From: Ovis canadensis
Taxonomy: Eukaryota > Chordata > Mammalia > Artiodactyla > Bovidae
DNA length: 64,000 nt
Reading direction: 5' to 3'
Assembly: GCF_042477335.2 (NCBI RefSeq)
Contig: NC_091249.1
Coordinates: 14,982,501-15,046,500, forward strand
Positions 44,426-57,734 of the stretch are shown here, in pieces. Made by a program: the position numbers and the translations under genes. The stretch's first letter is position 1. Each line of letters begins with the position of its first letter. The notes under the pieces were generated by a model, which saw only the letters and a list, made by a program, of their open reading frames with translations, did no database searches and was not told where the DNA came from.

Positions 44426-46743
44426 TAATTTTTTTAACTTTGTATTTTGTATTGGGGTGTAGCCTATTAACAAGGTTGTGATCATTTCAGATGAATAGCT
44501 AAGGGACTCAGCCATACATATATATTCTCCCCAAACTCCCCTCCCATTCGGACTGCTACATAACATTGAGCAGAGGGTTTCATATGCTATACACTAGCTC
44601 TTTGTTGGTTATCCATTTTAAATATAGCAGTGTGTAATGTTCATCCCAGTCTCTAATTATCCCTTCCTCCCAGCAACCATAAATTCGTTCTCTAAGTCTG
44701 TGAGTCTCTCTCTGTTTTGTAAGTTCATCTGTATCATGTCATTTTAGATTTTGCATATAAAGGAAGTCATACAATATTTCTCCTTCTTTGACTTACTTCA
44801 CTCAGTATGATATGCTCCAGGTCCATTCACATTGCTGCAAATGGCATTATTTCATTCTCTACAATGTCTGAGTAATATTCCATTATGTGTATGTACAATG
44901 GGATCTTTATCCATTCCTTTATCCATTCCTCTGTCAATGGACATTTAGGTTGCTTCCATGTCTTGGCTATTGTAAACAGTGCTGCAATGAACATTGGGAT
45001 GTATGCATCCTTTTGGATCATGCTTTTTCTCTGGATATATGTCCAAGAGTGGGATTTCAGGGTCATGTGGTAGCTCTACTTTTAGCTTTATGAGGAACCT
45101 CCATACTGTTCTCCATAGTGGCTGTATCAATTTACATTCCCACCAACAGCACAGGAGAGTTACCTTCTCTCCAGCATTTATTCTTTGTGAGTTTTTCGTT
45201 GATAACCATTCTGGCTTGCATGAGGTGATATGTCATTGTAGTCTTGACTTTCATTTCTCTAATACTTAGAGATGTTGAACATCTTTTCATGTGTCTATTG
45301 GCCTTCTGTATGTCTTCTTTGGAGGAAATATCTATTTAGGTCTTATGCCCATTTTGTGAGTGGGTTTGTTTGTTTGTTTGTTTTCATTTTATTTGTTTAT
45401 TTTTTTAGCTTTTTCTTTAGTTGGGTTGTTTTTTTTTTTTTTTTTTTTTTTTTACTTTACAATATTGTATTGGTTTGTTTTGATGCCATTAAGCATCATG
45501 AGCTGTTTGTAAATTTTGGAGACTAATCCCTTATCAGTCACATCATTTGCAAATATTTTCTCCCAATCTCTAGGTGGTCTTTTCATTTTGTTTATTGTTT
45601 CTTTTGCTATGCAATAACTTTTAAGTTTAAGTAGGTCCCATTTGTTTATTTTTGTTTTATTCTCCAGTATTCTGGAAGACAGATCGAAAAAATGATTGCT
45701 GTGATTTATGTCAGAGAGTGTTCTGCCCATATTTTTATTGAGGAAATTTATAGTATCTGGTCTCACATTTAGGTCTTTAATCCATTTTGAGCTTATTTTC
45801 GTGTTTGGAGTTAAAGAATGATCTAATTTCATTTTTTACAGGTAGCTGTCCAGTTTTCCCAGCACCATTTGTTGAAGAGACTATCTTTCCAACATTGTGT
45901 AGTCTTGCCACCTTTGTCATTGGTGTCATAGATTAATCTGCCATAGGTGCATGGGCTTATTTCAAAGATTTTTATCCTGCAACATTGATCTATATTTCTA
46001 TTTTTGTGCCAATACCATGCTGTTTTGATTACTGTAGCTTTGTAGTATAGTCTGAAGCCAGGATGGCTGATTCCTTGAGCTCTATTTATTGCTTTGGCTA
46101 TTCAGGGTATTTTGTGTCTCCATACAAATTTTGAGATTTTTGTTCTACTTCTGTGAAAAATGCCATTATAATTTGACAGGGATTGCATTGAATCTCTAGA
46201 CTGCCTTGGGTAGTATAGTCATTTCGACAATACTGATTCTTCCAATCTGTGAACATGGTATATCTTTCCATTTGTTTATGTCTTCTTTGGTTTCTTTCAT
46301 CAGCATCTTATAGTTTTTGGAGTACAGGTCTTTTGTCTCCTGAGGTAGATTTATTCCTAGGTATTTTATTCTTTCTGATGCAATCATAAATGGAATTTCT
46401 TCTTGAATTTCTCTTTCTGATCTTTCATTGTTAGTGTATTGAAATGCAGCAGATTTCTCTGTATTAACTTTGTAACCTGTGACTTTACCAAATTCTTTAA
46501 TGAGTTCCAGTAGTTTTCTGGTAGCATCTTTCAGATCTTCTTATATGCAAACTGTGACAGTTTAACCTCTTTTCCAATTTGGAGTCCCTTTACTTCTTTT
46601 CCTTCTCTGGTTTCTGTAGTTAGGACTTCCAAAACTACATTGAATAAAAGTATCAAGAGTAGATATCTTTGTCTTGTTCCTGATATTAAAGGGAACCCTT
46701 TCAGCTTTTCACTGTTGATTATGATGCTATCTATAGGTTTGTC
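44426..46743 (-). mobile_element. Antisense LINE-1, 3'UTR to mid-ORF2
   Basis: Antisense L1 begins in 3'UTR sequence (tttgtattggggtgtagcc). The minus-strand ORF2 C-terminus is at 44827-45130, and a post-RT segment is at 45452-45832 ([20 protein letters not shown]). RT-proximal sequence extends to about 46740, where the element breaks at a BovB. Many stops; dead. A poly-T run lies near 45430-45453. Confidence 0.88.
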
Positions 46744-47793
46744 ATTGTTGTTGTTCAGTCACACTAAGTTGTGTCTGACTATTTGTGACCCCATGGACTC
46801 CAGCACACCTGGCTTCCCTGTCCTTCACCATCTCATGGAGTTTGCTCAAACTCATGTCTATTGAGTTGGTGATACCATCTGACCATCTAATCCTCTGTTG
46901 CCCCCTTCTTCTTCTGCCCTCATTCTTTCTCAGCATCAGGGTCTTTTCCAGTGAGTCAGCTCTTTGCATCAGGTGGCCTGATTAGAACTTCAACTTGGAG
47001 CTGAAGTTTCAGCATCTGTCCTTCGAGTGAATATTCAGTGTTGATTTCCTTTAGGATTGAATAGTTTGATCTCCTTGCAGTCCAAGGGACTCTCAAGAGT
47101 TTTCTCCAGCATCACAATTCAAAAGCATAAGTTCTTTGGTGCTCAGCCTTCTTTATGGTCCAGCACTCATATCCATACATGACTACTGGAAAAACCATAA
47201 CTTTGACTATATAGACTTCTGTCAGCAAAGTGATGGCTCTGCTTTTAAATACACTGTCCAAGTCTGTCATAGCTCTTCTTTGAAGGATCAAGTGTCATTT
47301 AATTTCATGGCAGCAGTTGCCATCCACAGTGATTTTGGAGTCCAGGGGAATAAAGCCTGTCACTGTTTCCATTGTTTCCCCATCTATTTGCCTTGAAGTG
47401 ATGGGACCAGTTGACATTATCTTAGTTTTTTGAATGTTGAGTTTTAAACCACTTTTTCATTCACCTCTTTCATGCACATCAAGAGGCTCTTTAGTTCCTC
47501 TTTGCTTTACACCATTAGGTGGTATCATCTGCATATCTGAGGCTGTTGATATTTGACCCAATAACCTTAATTCCAGCTTGTACTTCATCCAGCCCAGCAT
47601 TTTGCATGATATACTCTGTATGTAAGTTAAATAAGCAGGGTGACAATATACAGCCTTGACATACTCCTCTTTCAATTGTGAACCAGTCTGTTGTTCCATG
47701 TCCGGTTCTAACTGTTGCTTCTTGACCTGCATACAGATTTCTCAGGAGGCAGGTACGGTGGTCTGGTATTCCCATCTCTTTAAGAATTTTCCA
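46744..47793 (-). mobile_element. BovB LINE 3' portion, antisense
   Basis: Starts tgttgttgttcagtcacac and extends through the RT region (minus-strand frame at 47515-47775, GVCQGCILSPCLFNLHTEY then YADDT) to a truncation at tttaagaattttcca. It lies between an antisense L1 and a sense L1 5'UTR. No TSD was found. Confidence 0.87.
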
Positions 47794-48884
47794 TTAAGAC
47801 AAAGTGATCCCCTTCCTCCCCACAAACTGATTGAAAATTCATCTGAAATGGAACAACTTCTACAAAACAACTTTTGAATGCTAGTAGATGACCCTGAACA
47901 TCCAAAAAGGCAATCCAATCTGCTTACAATGAGGTAGGGCAAAAGATCAAGATTAAAAAGTAGACATGATTTCAGAATGAGGACTGTGACCCAGGGAGGG
48001 AATCATGAAGGAGGAAAAGTTTCCACACACTTGGAAACCTCCTCACAGGCCTGGCCAGGTGGAGCTTTGGAACCTCAGAGGGGAGTGCAATGATAGGTAC
48101 TCAGAAGGCAAAACAGAGAACACACTATGGTGTTCTTTGCCAAGAAACACTTCCCAGCTGAGAAGCGGCTAGCATACCTCCATCCACAGCAGATTGTGGG
48201 GACTGGGTTTTGAGGCTCAGGCATAGGTTCAGACCACAGGGAGAGGAACAGGGTTGGCTGCTATGAGGATAATATGGGGGAGGTGGGGAGGGGTGGGCAG
48301 TGAAACAGCTGAAAGAGTAAAGGGCAGCATCCCAGAGTAGCAAGAGGTCTTGTTACCTGGGATATACTAATTCTCCACATTCACAGTGCCTACTGGTAGT
48401 CTACAAAACCTGCAAAACTGGTTAGACTCCCAGCAGGCAGAATTAGCCTCAACTGCAGTTTACAACCCCAGAAGAGGAAACAAGCCACAACTATTGCCAA
48501 AGCCAGGGAAACTGCCCGAAGCAGTAGACAAAATGCCACAGATGCAGTCAGGACCCCAGAGATGACAACTACCTCCAGGCTGTGAGCACACAGGTTACTG
48601 CCCATATCTTGCTTGGAGTCTAAGCAGCTTCACTCTTCCTAGGGACCCACAACTGGAGCCAATTCCTCTGGGAGAGCACACAACCTGCTCAGGCAGTAAC
48701 AACAGCTGGCAGGTCTTTACTTGGTGCAGGCATTCTCCAGAATGTCCCAACTGTAGCAGTAATACCCCTTTCTCTACCCCTGTCTTTACGCAGCCCAACT
48801 GAGAAAGCGAGCCTTAATAAGCCTCTGCCTTCGCCAGCTCATGACTTGGCAGAAGACAATCACCAGAGGGTGATATATAAGCAG

Positions 48885-49152
48885 CTACTACTAAGTCACT
48901 TCAGTCGTGTCCAACTCTATGCGACCCCATAGACGACAGCCCACCAGGCTCCCCCATCCTTGGGATTCTCCAGGCAAGAACACTGGAGTGGGTTGCCATG
49001 TCCTTCTCCAATGCATGAAAGTGAAAAGTGAAAGTGAAGTCACTCAGTCATGTCCAACTCTTAGCGACCCCATAGACTGCAGCCTACCAGGCTCCTCCAT
49101 CCATGGGATTTTCCAAGCAAGAGTACTGGAGTGGGGTGCCATTGCCTTCTCC
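48885..49152 (-). mobile_element. Bov-A2 dimeric SINE with 11-bp TSD
   Basis: Two related Bov-A units in antisense, joined through aatgcatgaaagtgaaaag. Exact duplications tatataagcag are at 48874-48884 and 49153-49163. It is nested in L1 5'UTR. Confidence 0.92.
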
Positions 49153-49294
49153 TATATAAGCAGAGCAGGGCCCAAAACCAAAGCAGAACACCCGGGGCTG
49201 TGTGACCAAAGAATAGAAAGGGAATGGGCTCCAGCAGTCACAGGTGCATTGAATTAAATAGCTACATTTAGCCTGAGACTATAGACATAGGGGC

Positions 49295-49572
49295 CAAAGA
49301 AGGCAATGGCACCCCATTCCAGTACTCTTGCCTGGAAAATCCCATGGGCAGAGGAGCCTGGTAGGCTGCAGTCCATGAGGTCACTAAGAGTTGGACACGA
49401 CTGAGTGACTTCACTTTCACTTTTCACTTTCATGCATTGGAGAAGGAAATGGCAACCCACTACAGTGTTCTTGCCTGGAGAATCCCAAGGATGGGGGAGC
49501 CTGGTGGGCTGCCGTCTATGGGGTGGCACAGAGTCAGACACAACTGAGCGACTTAGCAGCAGCAGCAGCAGC
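49295..49572 (+). mobile_element. Bov-A2 dimeric SINE with 14-bp TSD
   Basis: Sense Bov-A2 dimer ending in an (AGC)n tail. Exact duplications atagacataggggc are at 49281-49294 and 49573-49586. It is opposite in orientation to the Bov-A2 142 bp upstream. Confidence 0.92.
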
Positions 49573-50275
49573 ATAGACATAGGGGCAACTGTGGAATTAG
49601 GGAGCAAGTACAAGCTGGAGTAAGGCCAGATACAAGGCTGAGTGGAACCTATACTGCCCACTACAGGTCCAGAGACATTCCTAGAAATATTGGAGGACTT
49701 TGGTGTGAGTCTCTCTGGGTGTTCTGGACTGTTGAGTGTTGCTTTCACTAAGAGTCTTGGGGTTTTGTCTTCTGTGCTGCATGGCTTGTGAGGTCTTGGT
49801 GCTACAGTAAGGAGTAAGGCCTGAACCTGAGGCGGGAAACCCAAGCCCATGACTTTGAACCACAAGAGAACTCCTGACACCACTGACCATTAATTGATAA
49901 GAGCTCTCCCAAAGACCTCCATCTCAACACCAAGATTAAGCCACACCCAAAGTTCAGCAAATTCCAGTGCTGGGTACCCCACACCATACTTCAGCAAAAC
50001 AGAAACTAACCCTATACATTAGCAGGCAGGCCATACCAAGCCCATAGACACCCCAAAACACACTACTGTGTACAGCACTTCCCTTCAGAGAGATGAGATC
50101 CAGCTCCATCCTTCAAAATACAGGCACAAATCCCACCAAACAGGAAACTTTCACGAAGTACTGGCCCAACCCCACCTATGGGGGACAGACTCCACAATTA
50201 AGAAGAAATATGATCTTCCAGCCTGCAGAAATGAGATCCCAAACACAGTAAATTAAACAAAATTAAAAGACAGAG

Positions 50276-51180
50276 AAACATGCAGCAGATGAAGAAACAT
50301 GGTAAAAAACAAACAAGACCAAACAAATAAAAGGAAATAGGCAGTCTACATGAAAAAAATTCAGAATAGTAATAGTAAAGATGATCCAAAAACTTAAAAA
50401 TGAAATGGAAGCACAGATAAATAGACTGGAGGCACAAATGAAGATACTAGAGATGTTTAACAAGGATCTAGAAGAATTAAAGAATGAACAATCATCGATG
50501 AACAACAAAATAACAGATTAAAAGTACACTAGAAGGAACCAATATCAGAGTAACTGAGGCAGAAGAATGGACAAGTGAGCAGCAACATAGAATGGTGGAA
50601 ATAACAGAAGCAGAGCAGAATTTTTAAAAAGAATAAAAGGAAATGAGAACAGTCTCAGAGACCTCTGGGACAACATTAAGCATAACATGAGACTCATAAA
50701 TGTCCCAGCAGAAAGCAAAGGAAAGGGTATGAGGAAATATTTGAGTAGATTATAGTAAAAAAAAAACAACTTCCCCAACATTGGAAAGGAAAAGCCACCC
50801 AAGTTCAGGAAGCCCAGAAGTGCCAAATAAGATAAACCCAAGGAGAAATACACCAAGGCACATATTAAACAAACTAAAAAAGTTAAACACAATTAACAAA
50901 TATTAAAAGAAGTAGTACAGCAACAAATAGCATATAAGGGGATCCCAGTAAGGTCAACAGCTGAACTTTCAACAGGAAATCTACAGGCCAGAATGGAGGG
51001 ATAGAATATACTTAAAGTGATAAAAAAAGAAACAACCTAGAAATAACCTAGATTACTCCATCCAGCAAGGATCCCATATACATTCAAAAGAGAAATCAAG
51101 AGCTTTACAGACAAGAAAAAATTGAGAAAATTCAGCACCACCAAACCAGCTTTACAACAAATGCTAAATAAATTTCTCTA
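50276..51180 (+). pseudogene. Degenerate LINE-1 ORF1
   Basis: ORF1 of the L1 at 47794-55425. Coiled-coil-coding sequence near 50395-50590 is followed by RRM-like sequence with a frameshift near 50690-50760, and the C-terminal domain ends with caccaccaaaccagctttac. No long frame is left. Confidence 0.8.
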
Positions 51181-51255
51181 GACACAAAACACAAGCAAGG
51201 AAAAGGCCTACAAAACAATAAATGGTAACAGGATTATACACATCAATAATTACCT

Positions 51256-51768
51256 TCAGTTCAGTTCAGTTCAGTCCCTCAGTCGTGTCTGACTCTTTGC
51301 AACCCCATGAATCGCAGCACGCCAGGCCTCCCTGTCCATCACCAACTCCCAGAGTTCACTCAGACTCACATCCATCAAGTCAGTGATGCCATCCAGCCAT
51401 CTCATCCTCTGTCGTCCCCTTCTCCTCCTGCCCCCAAGCCCTCCCAGCATCAGAGTCTTTTCCAGTGAGTCAACTCTTTGCATGAGGTGGCCAAAGTACT
51501 GGAGTTTCAGCTTTAGCATCATTCCTTCCAAAGAAATCCCAGGGCTGATCTCCTTCAGAATGGACTGGTTGGATCTCCTTGCAGTCCAAGGGACTCTCAA
51601 GAGTCTTCTCCAACACCACAGTTCAAACGCATCAATTCTTCGGTGCTCAGTCTTCTTCACAGTCCCACTCTCACATCCATACATGACCACAGGAAAAACC
51701 ACAGCCTTGACTAGAGGGACCTTAGTCAGCAAAGTAATGTCTCTGCTTTTGAATATACTATCTAGGTT
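51256..51768 (-). mobile_element. BovB 3' end, antisense, at the L1 ORF1-ORF2 junction
   Basis: Starts cagttcagttcagttcagtc and is truncated near ctatctaggtt. L1 sequence flanks it (caataattacctt / taaatggattaaatg), with a few bases missing and no TSD. The minus-strand frame at 51271-51795 encodes the BovB C-terminal region ([17 protein letters not shown]). Confidence 0.88.
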
Positions 51769-52031
51769 AGTAAATGGATTAAATGTTCCAGCCAAAAGAC
51801 ACAGATTGGCTGAATGGATACAAAAACAAGATCCCTATATAAGGATCTTATACAAATTGTCTACAAAAAAACCCACCTCAGACCGGTGGAAACACACACT
51901 GAAAGTGAGGAGCTAGAAAAAGATATTCCATGCAAACAGAAATCAAAAGAAAAAAACAATAGCAGTACTCATATCAGATGAAACAGACTTAAAAATGGAG
52001 GCAATTACAAGAGACAAGGAAAGACACTACA

Positions 52032-53630
52032 CAGAAGAACTGTACAAAAAAGATCTTCACGACCCGGATAATCACCATGGTGTGATCACTTATCTAAAGC
52101 CGGACAACCTGGAATGTGAAGTCAAGTGGGCCTAAGAAAGCATCACTACGAACAAAGCTAGTGGAGGTGATGGAATTCCAGTTGAGCTATTTCAAATCCT
52201 GAAAGATGATGCTATGAAAGTGCTGTACTCAATATGCCAGTAAATTTGGAAAACTCAGCAGTGGCCACAGGGCTGGGAAAGGTCAGTTTTCATTCCAATC
52301 CCAAAGAAAGGCAATGCCAAACAATGTTCAAATGACCGCACAATTGCACTCATCTCATATGCTAGTAAAATAATGCTCAAAATTCTCCAAGCCAGGCTTC
52401 AGCAATACGTGAACTGTGAACTTCCAGATGTTTGAGCTGGTTTTAGAAAAGGCAGAGGAACCAGAGGTCAAACTGCCAACATCTGCTGGATCATGGAAAA
52501 AGCAAGAGAGTTCCAGAAAAACATCTATTTCTGCTTTATTGACTATGCCAAAGCCTTTGACTGCATGGATCACAAGAAACTGTGGAAAGTTCTGAAAGAG
52601 ATGGGAATACCAGACCACCTGACCTGCCTCTTAAGAAATCTGTATCCAGGTCAGGAAGCAACAGTTAGAACTGGACATGGAACAACAGACTGGTTCCAAA
52701 TAGGAGAAGGAGTACGTCAAGGCTGTATATTGTCACCCTGCTTATTTAACTTATATGCAGAGTACATCATGAGAAACGCTGGACTGGGAGAAACGCTGGA
52801 CTGGATGAAACACAAGCTGGAATCAAGATTTCTGGGAGAAATATCAATAACCTCAGATATGCAGATGACACCACCCTTATGGCAGAAAGTGAAGAGGAGC
52901 TAAAAAGCCTCTTGATGAAAGGTGAAAGAGGAGAGTGAAAAATTTGGCTTAAAGCTCAACATTCAGAAAACGAAGATCATGGCATCCAGTCCCATCATTT
53001 CATAGGAAATAGATGGAGAAACAGTGGAAACAGTGTCAGACTTTATTTTGGGGGGGCTCCAAAATCACTGCAGATGGTGACTGCAGCCATGAAATTAAAA
53101 GATGCCTACTCCTTGGAAGGAAAGTTATGACCAACCTAGATAGTATATTACTTTGCTGACTAAGGTCCCTCTAGTCAAGGCTATAGTTTTTCCAGTAGTC
53201 ATGTATGGATGTGAGAGTTTGACTGTGAAGAAAGATGAGCACCAAAGAATTGATGCTTTTGAACTGTGGTGTTGGAGAAGACTCTTGAGAGTCCCTTGGA
53301 CTGCAAGGAGATCCAACCAGTCCATTCTGAAGGAGATCAGCCCTGGGATTTCTTTGGAAGGAATGATGCTAAAGCTGAAACTCCAGTACTTTGGCCACCT
53401 CATGCAAAGAGTTGACTCACTGGAAAAGACTCTGATGCTGGGAGGGCTTGGGGGCAGGAGGAGAAGGGGACGACAGAGGATGAGATGGCTGGATGGCATC
53501 ACTGACTTGATGGACATGAGTTTGAGTGAACTCCAGGAGTTGGTGATGGACAGGGAGGCCTGGCGTGCTGCGATTCATGGGGTCGCAAAGAGTCAGACAC
53601 GAATGAGCGACTGAGTGACTGAAATGAACT
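52032..53630 (+). mobile_element. Sense BovB LINE replacing the L1 RT region
   Basis: BovB from acagaagaactgtacaaaaa through the RT domain (frame 52493-52903, YFCFIDYAKAFDCMDHKKL and GVRQGCILSPCLFNLYAEY) to the 3' end (…gactgaaatgaactgaatg). Frameshifts lie near 52790-52920. The C-terminal frame is open at 53153-53614. It contains a local duplication of tgggagaaacgctggactgg near 52790. Confidence 0.88.
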
Positions 53631-55429
53631 GAATGAAAGAAATCAAAGATGACGTAAACAGATGGAGAGATATTCCATGTTCCTGGGTAGGAAGAATCAA
53701 TATTGTGAAAGTGACTATACTACCAAATGCAATCTACAGATTTAATGAGATCCCTATCAAATTACCAAGGACATTTTTTACAAAACTAGAACAAAAAAAT
53801 TTCACAATTCATATGGAAACACAAAAGACCCTGAATAGACAAAATGGAGCTAGAGGAATCAACCTTCCTTACTTCAGACTATACTACAAAGCTACAATTA
53901 TTAAGACAGTATGGTACTGGCACAAAAGCAGAAATATAGACCAATGGAACAAGCTAGAAAGCCCAGAAATAAACCCATGAACCTATGGGTGCCTTATTTT
54001 TTACAACAGAGGCAAGAAAACACAATGGGGCAAAGACAGCCTCTTCAATAAATGATGCTTGGAAAACTGGACAGCTACATGTAAAAGAATGAAATTAGAA
54101 CACTTCTTAATACTATACACAAAGATAAACTCAAAACGGATTAAAGACCTACAGGTAAGACCAGAAACTATAAAACTCTTAGAGGAAAACATTGGCAGAA
54201 CACTCAAAGACATAACTCAAAGCAAGATCCTCTAGACCCACTTCCTAGAGTAATGGAAATAAAAACAGAAGTAAACAAGCAGGACCTGATTAAACTTATA
54301 AGCTTTTGCACAGCAAAGGAAACTATAATCAAGGTGAAAAGTCAACGCTCAGAATGGAAGAAAATAATAGCAAATGAAACAACTGACAAAGGATTAATTT
54401 CCAAAATATACAAACAGCTCATACAACTCAATACCAGAAAAACAAGCCAGTCAAAAAGTGGGGAAAGACCTAAACAGACGTTTCTCCAAAGACATACAGA
54501 TGGCTAACAAACACATGAAAAGATGCTCAACATAGCTCATTATTAGAGAAATGCAAATCAAAACTACAGTGAGATATCACCTCACACCGGTCAGAATGGC
54601 ACTCATCAAAAAGTCTACAAACAATAAATGCTGGAGAAGCTGTGGAGAAAAGGGAATGCTCTTGCACTGTTGGTGAGAATGTAAACTGATACTGCCACTA
54701 TGGAAGATGGTATGGAGATTCCTTTAAAAAATTAGGAATAAAATCACAATTTGACCCAGGAATCCCACTCCTAAGCATATACCCTGAGGAAACCAAAACT
54801 GAAAGAGACTCATGTATCCCATTGTTCATTGCAGCACTGTTTACAATAGCTAGAACATGGAAGCAACCTAGATGTCCATTGACAATGAATGGACAAAGCA
54901 GTTGTGGTACATATATACAATGGAATATTTCTCGGCCATAAAAATGAATGCATTTGAGTCAGTTCTAATGAAGTGGATGAACCTAGAACCTACTATACAG
55001 AGTGAAGTGAGTCAGAAAGGGAAAGATAAATACCATAATCTAACGCATATATACAGAATCTAGAAAAATATTACTGAAGAATTCATTTACAGGGCAACAG
55101 TGGAGAAATAGACATAGGGAATAGACTTATGGACATGGCAAGAGGGGAGGAGAGGGTGAGATGTATGGAAAGAGTAATGTGGAAACTTGCATTATCATAT
55201 GTAAAATAGATAGGCATCGGGAATCTGCTGTGTGGCTCAGGAAACTCAAACAAGGGCTCTGTATCAACCTAGAGGGGTGGGATGGGGAGGGAAATGGGAG
55301 AGAGTTTTTAAAGGGAGGGGATATATGTATACTAATGGCTGATTCATGCTAAGGTTTGGCAGAAAACACAAAATTCTGTCAAGCAATTATCCTTCAATAA
55401 AAAATAAATAAATAAAATTTTTAAAGAAC

Positions 55430-56460
55430 CTTATGCAAGCTTCCTGACAGAAGAGACTGGCTGTGAAGGAAACTGTGTCTTACTCAGGTGGGCAGGGTCA
55501 TGCTTAGTAAATCTTTAATCAAATTTTCTGTTGATGGATGGGGCTGTGCTCCTTTCCTGTAGTTTGGCCTTGAGCAGCTCAGTCCTGGGGTCTGCAGTCT
55601 CTATGGGACAGCGAATGGCTACCTCCTCAAAGAGGACTGATACCAACAAGTCATGTTTCTCATTGACTGTTGCTTCCAGTGACCTGACTCCGTGGCAGGC
55701 CATTATCAACCCAAGCCTCCACAGGAGACTTCCAAGCATTCACAGGAATGTCTGGCTCAGTCTCTTTTGGGGTCACTTCTTTCACTGGGGCCCTAGTGCA
55801 CCCAAGGTTTCATTGATCCCTTCCAAAAGTCTGTTTCCCCTAGTCCTGTGGAAGTTCTGTAATCAAATCCTGCTGATCTTCAAACCTGGGTATTGAAGTG
55901 CCTTTACCAGATCCCCAGATAGGGAAGCCTGATTTGGGGACTAGAACCTTCACAGTAGAGTGAAAACTTCTTTGGTATAATTGTTCTCCAGTTTGTGGGG
56001 TCACCCACTCATCACCTCTGTGGTCGAGCTCCAGGCTCTATGGTAGGGCTAATGGTGACCTCTTCAAAGAGGACTTATGCCAGCACGCTGTGCCTTCCAA
56101 GACTGATGCTGCCAGTGCCCCCCTCCGCATGGCAGGCCACTGCTGACCCACGTCTCCACAGAAGACACTCAAACACTCACAGGCAAATCAGGCTCAGTCT
56201 CTAGTGGGAGTCACTCTTACTTTCCCCGGGTCCTGGTGCACACAAGTTGTTTTGTTTTGTTTTTGCCTTCCAAGAGTCTCTGGTGGGTATGGGGTTTGAT
56301 TTTTACATGATTGCACCCCTATTGCAGCCTCTTCTTTGGACATGGGGTATCTTTTTCTTGGTGGGTTCTAGCATCCTCCTGTCGATGGTTGTTCAGCAGC
56401 TAGCAGCAATTTTGGTATTCTTGCAGAGGACGAGCTCATGTACTTCTACTCTGCCAGTGC
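55430..56460 (-). mobile_element. Antisense LINE-1 5'UTR fragments
   Basis: Pyrimidine-rich antisense sequence with repeated units (ctccacaggagacttccaag near 55715 and ctccacagaagacactcaaa near 56153). It ends at cttctactctgcca near 56443-56456, the complement of a typical L1 5' start (…atggcagag…). The plus-strand frame at 55531-55896 is a shadow of this non-coding sequence. Confidence 0.6.
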
Positions 56461-56690
56461 AACCTTGTTTAACTCATTCAATTTCCACATAGAAGATCGT
56501 GTAGTTTGTGAAGAAAGAGAGATTTATTTCTTTTCCAACCTAGATGACTTTCACTTCTTTATCCTGAGCTATTATGCTGGCAAAAACCATGAGTGTAATA
56601 TTGAATATAAGCTGTATAATCAGACATCCTTGCCTGGTGATCCTAGGGAACAGCATTTTGTCTTTCACTGTAAACTATGATGAGCAGAAA
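56461..56690 (-). mobile_element. Antisense LINE-1 RT-region fragment
   Basis: About 230 bp of antisense L1 ORF2, with gacatccttgcctggtgatc matching the complement of the RQGCP-coding region. Confidence 0.6.
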
Positions 56691-57608
56691 CATCAGAGAC
56701 TGCACATTACAGGAAAAACAGCATTCAAAGGCAAGTCACTTAACAAACAAAAAAAAAGCAAAAACAACAAGCTCTGGAGGAATCAAAATTCAGAATTGCT
56801 ACAATATATTATCTAGAATGTCCTATATGCAGAAAAAAAAACTGTAAGACATACAAAGAAATAGGAAAGTGTAATCTACACACAGGAAATAAGATAAGCA
56901 ATAGAAACTACCTTTGGAGGCCCTGGGTGTTGATTTAGCAAATGGACTTCAAAAAAAGCTGGTATAAATACCTTGAAAGAACTAGAGAAAACCATGTTTA
57001 AACAAAGAAAATTATGATAACAATGATCTATCTAATGGAGACTAACAATAAAGAGATAGAAATGATAAAACATAAAAGAACCAAATGGAGGTCCTGGAGT
57101 TGAAAACCAAAAATTTTCCAGAGGGGCTCAACAATAGATTTGAGCAGGCAGGGAAAAGAATTGGTGCATTTGAAGATGAAACAATAGAGATTATCCAATC
57201 TGAAAAAAAAAATGTTTGTAATGCAGAAAAATGAATAGAGCCTAGGAGTCTTGTGGGACACAGAAAAGCACAATCAACATAGGTATAATGGGAATGCAGG
57301 AAGAGGAGCAAAAATGACAGAAAAAAAAAAAAAAAGAAGGGATATTGGCCCCACACTTTCCAAATCTGTTGGAAAAACTGTCCATACATCTAATGAATTC
57401 CAAATTGAATGTATTCAAAGTCATCTACACTTATATCCATTATAGTCAAACTGCTCAATTTTGAAGACAGTGAGAAAGTTTTGAAAGCAACGAGATAAAA
57501 TTGACTTATGTACAGGGTAACATCAGTGAGAACAATAGCTGACTTATCAGAAAAAAAATGGAAGACACATGTATAATAATTCACCCATGCGATTAAAAGA
57601 AAAAAATT

Positions 57609-57720
57609 GGAGAAGGAAATGGCAACCTACACCAATATTCTTGCCTGGGAAACCCCAAGGACAGAGGAGCCTGGCAGGCTACAGTCTAGGGTTGCAAACA
57701 AGACTTAATGACTAAACAAG
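57609..57720 (+). mobile_element. Bov-tA SINE fragment
   Basis: Sense SINE (ggagaaggaaatggcaacct … gaggagcctggcaggctaca … gacttaatgactaaacaa), without its tRNA-derived head. Confidence 0.85.
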
Positions 57721-57734
57721 AAGAGAGTCTATCT

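Larger units (their letters stand above)
47794..55425 (+). mobile_element. Long old LINE-1 hosting SINEs and two BovB copies
   Basis: The 5'UTR is at about 47797-50275 (starting gatccccttcctccccac), with two Bov-A2 insertions. ORF1 remnants are at 50276-51180. An antisense BovB lies at 51256-51768 just before ORF2. ORF2 endonuclease sequence (51769-52031) breaks off, a sense BovB occupies 52032-53630, and ORF2 resumes past the RT domain at 53631 (aatgaaagaaatcaaagatg). The C-terminus, 3'UTR and tail end near 55425. No part of the RT core survives. Confidence 0.82.

Noticed and set aside
55531..55896. 121-codon plus-strand frame
   Set aside because: It lies in antisense L1 5'UTR, which is non-coding. 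The frame is fortuitous.
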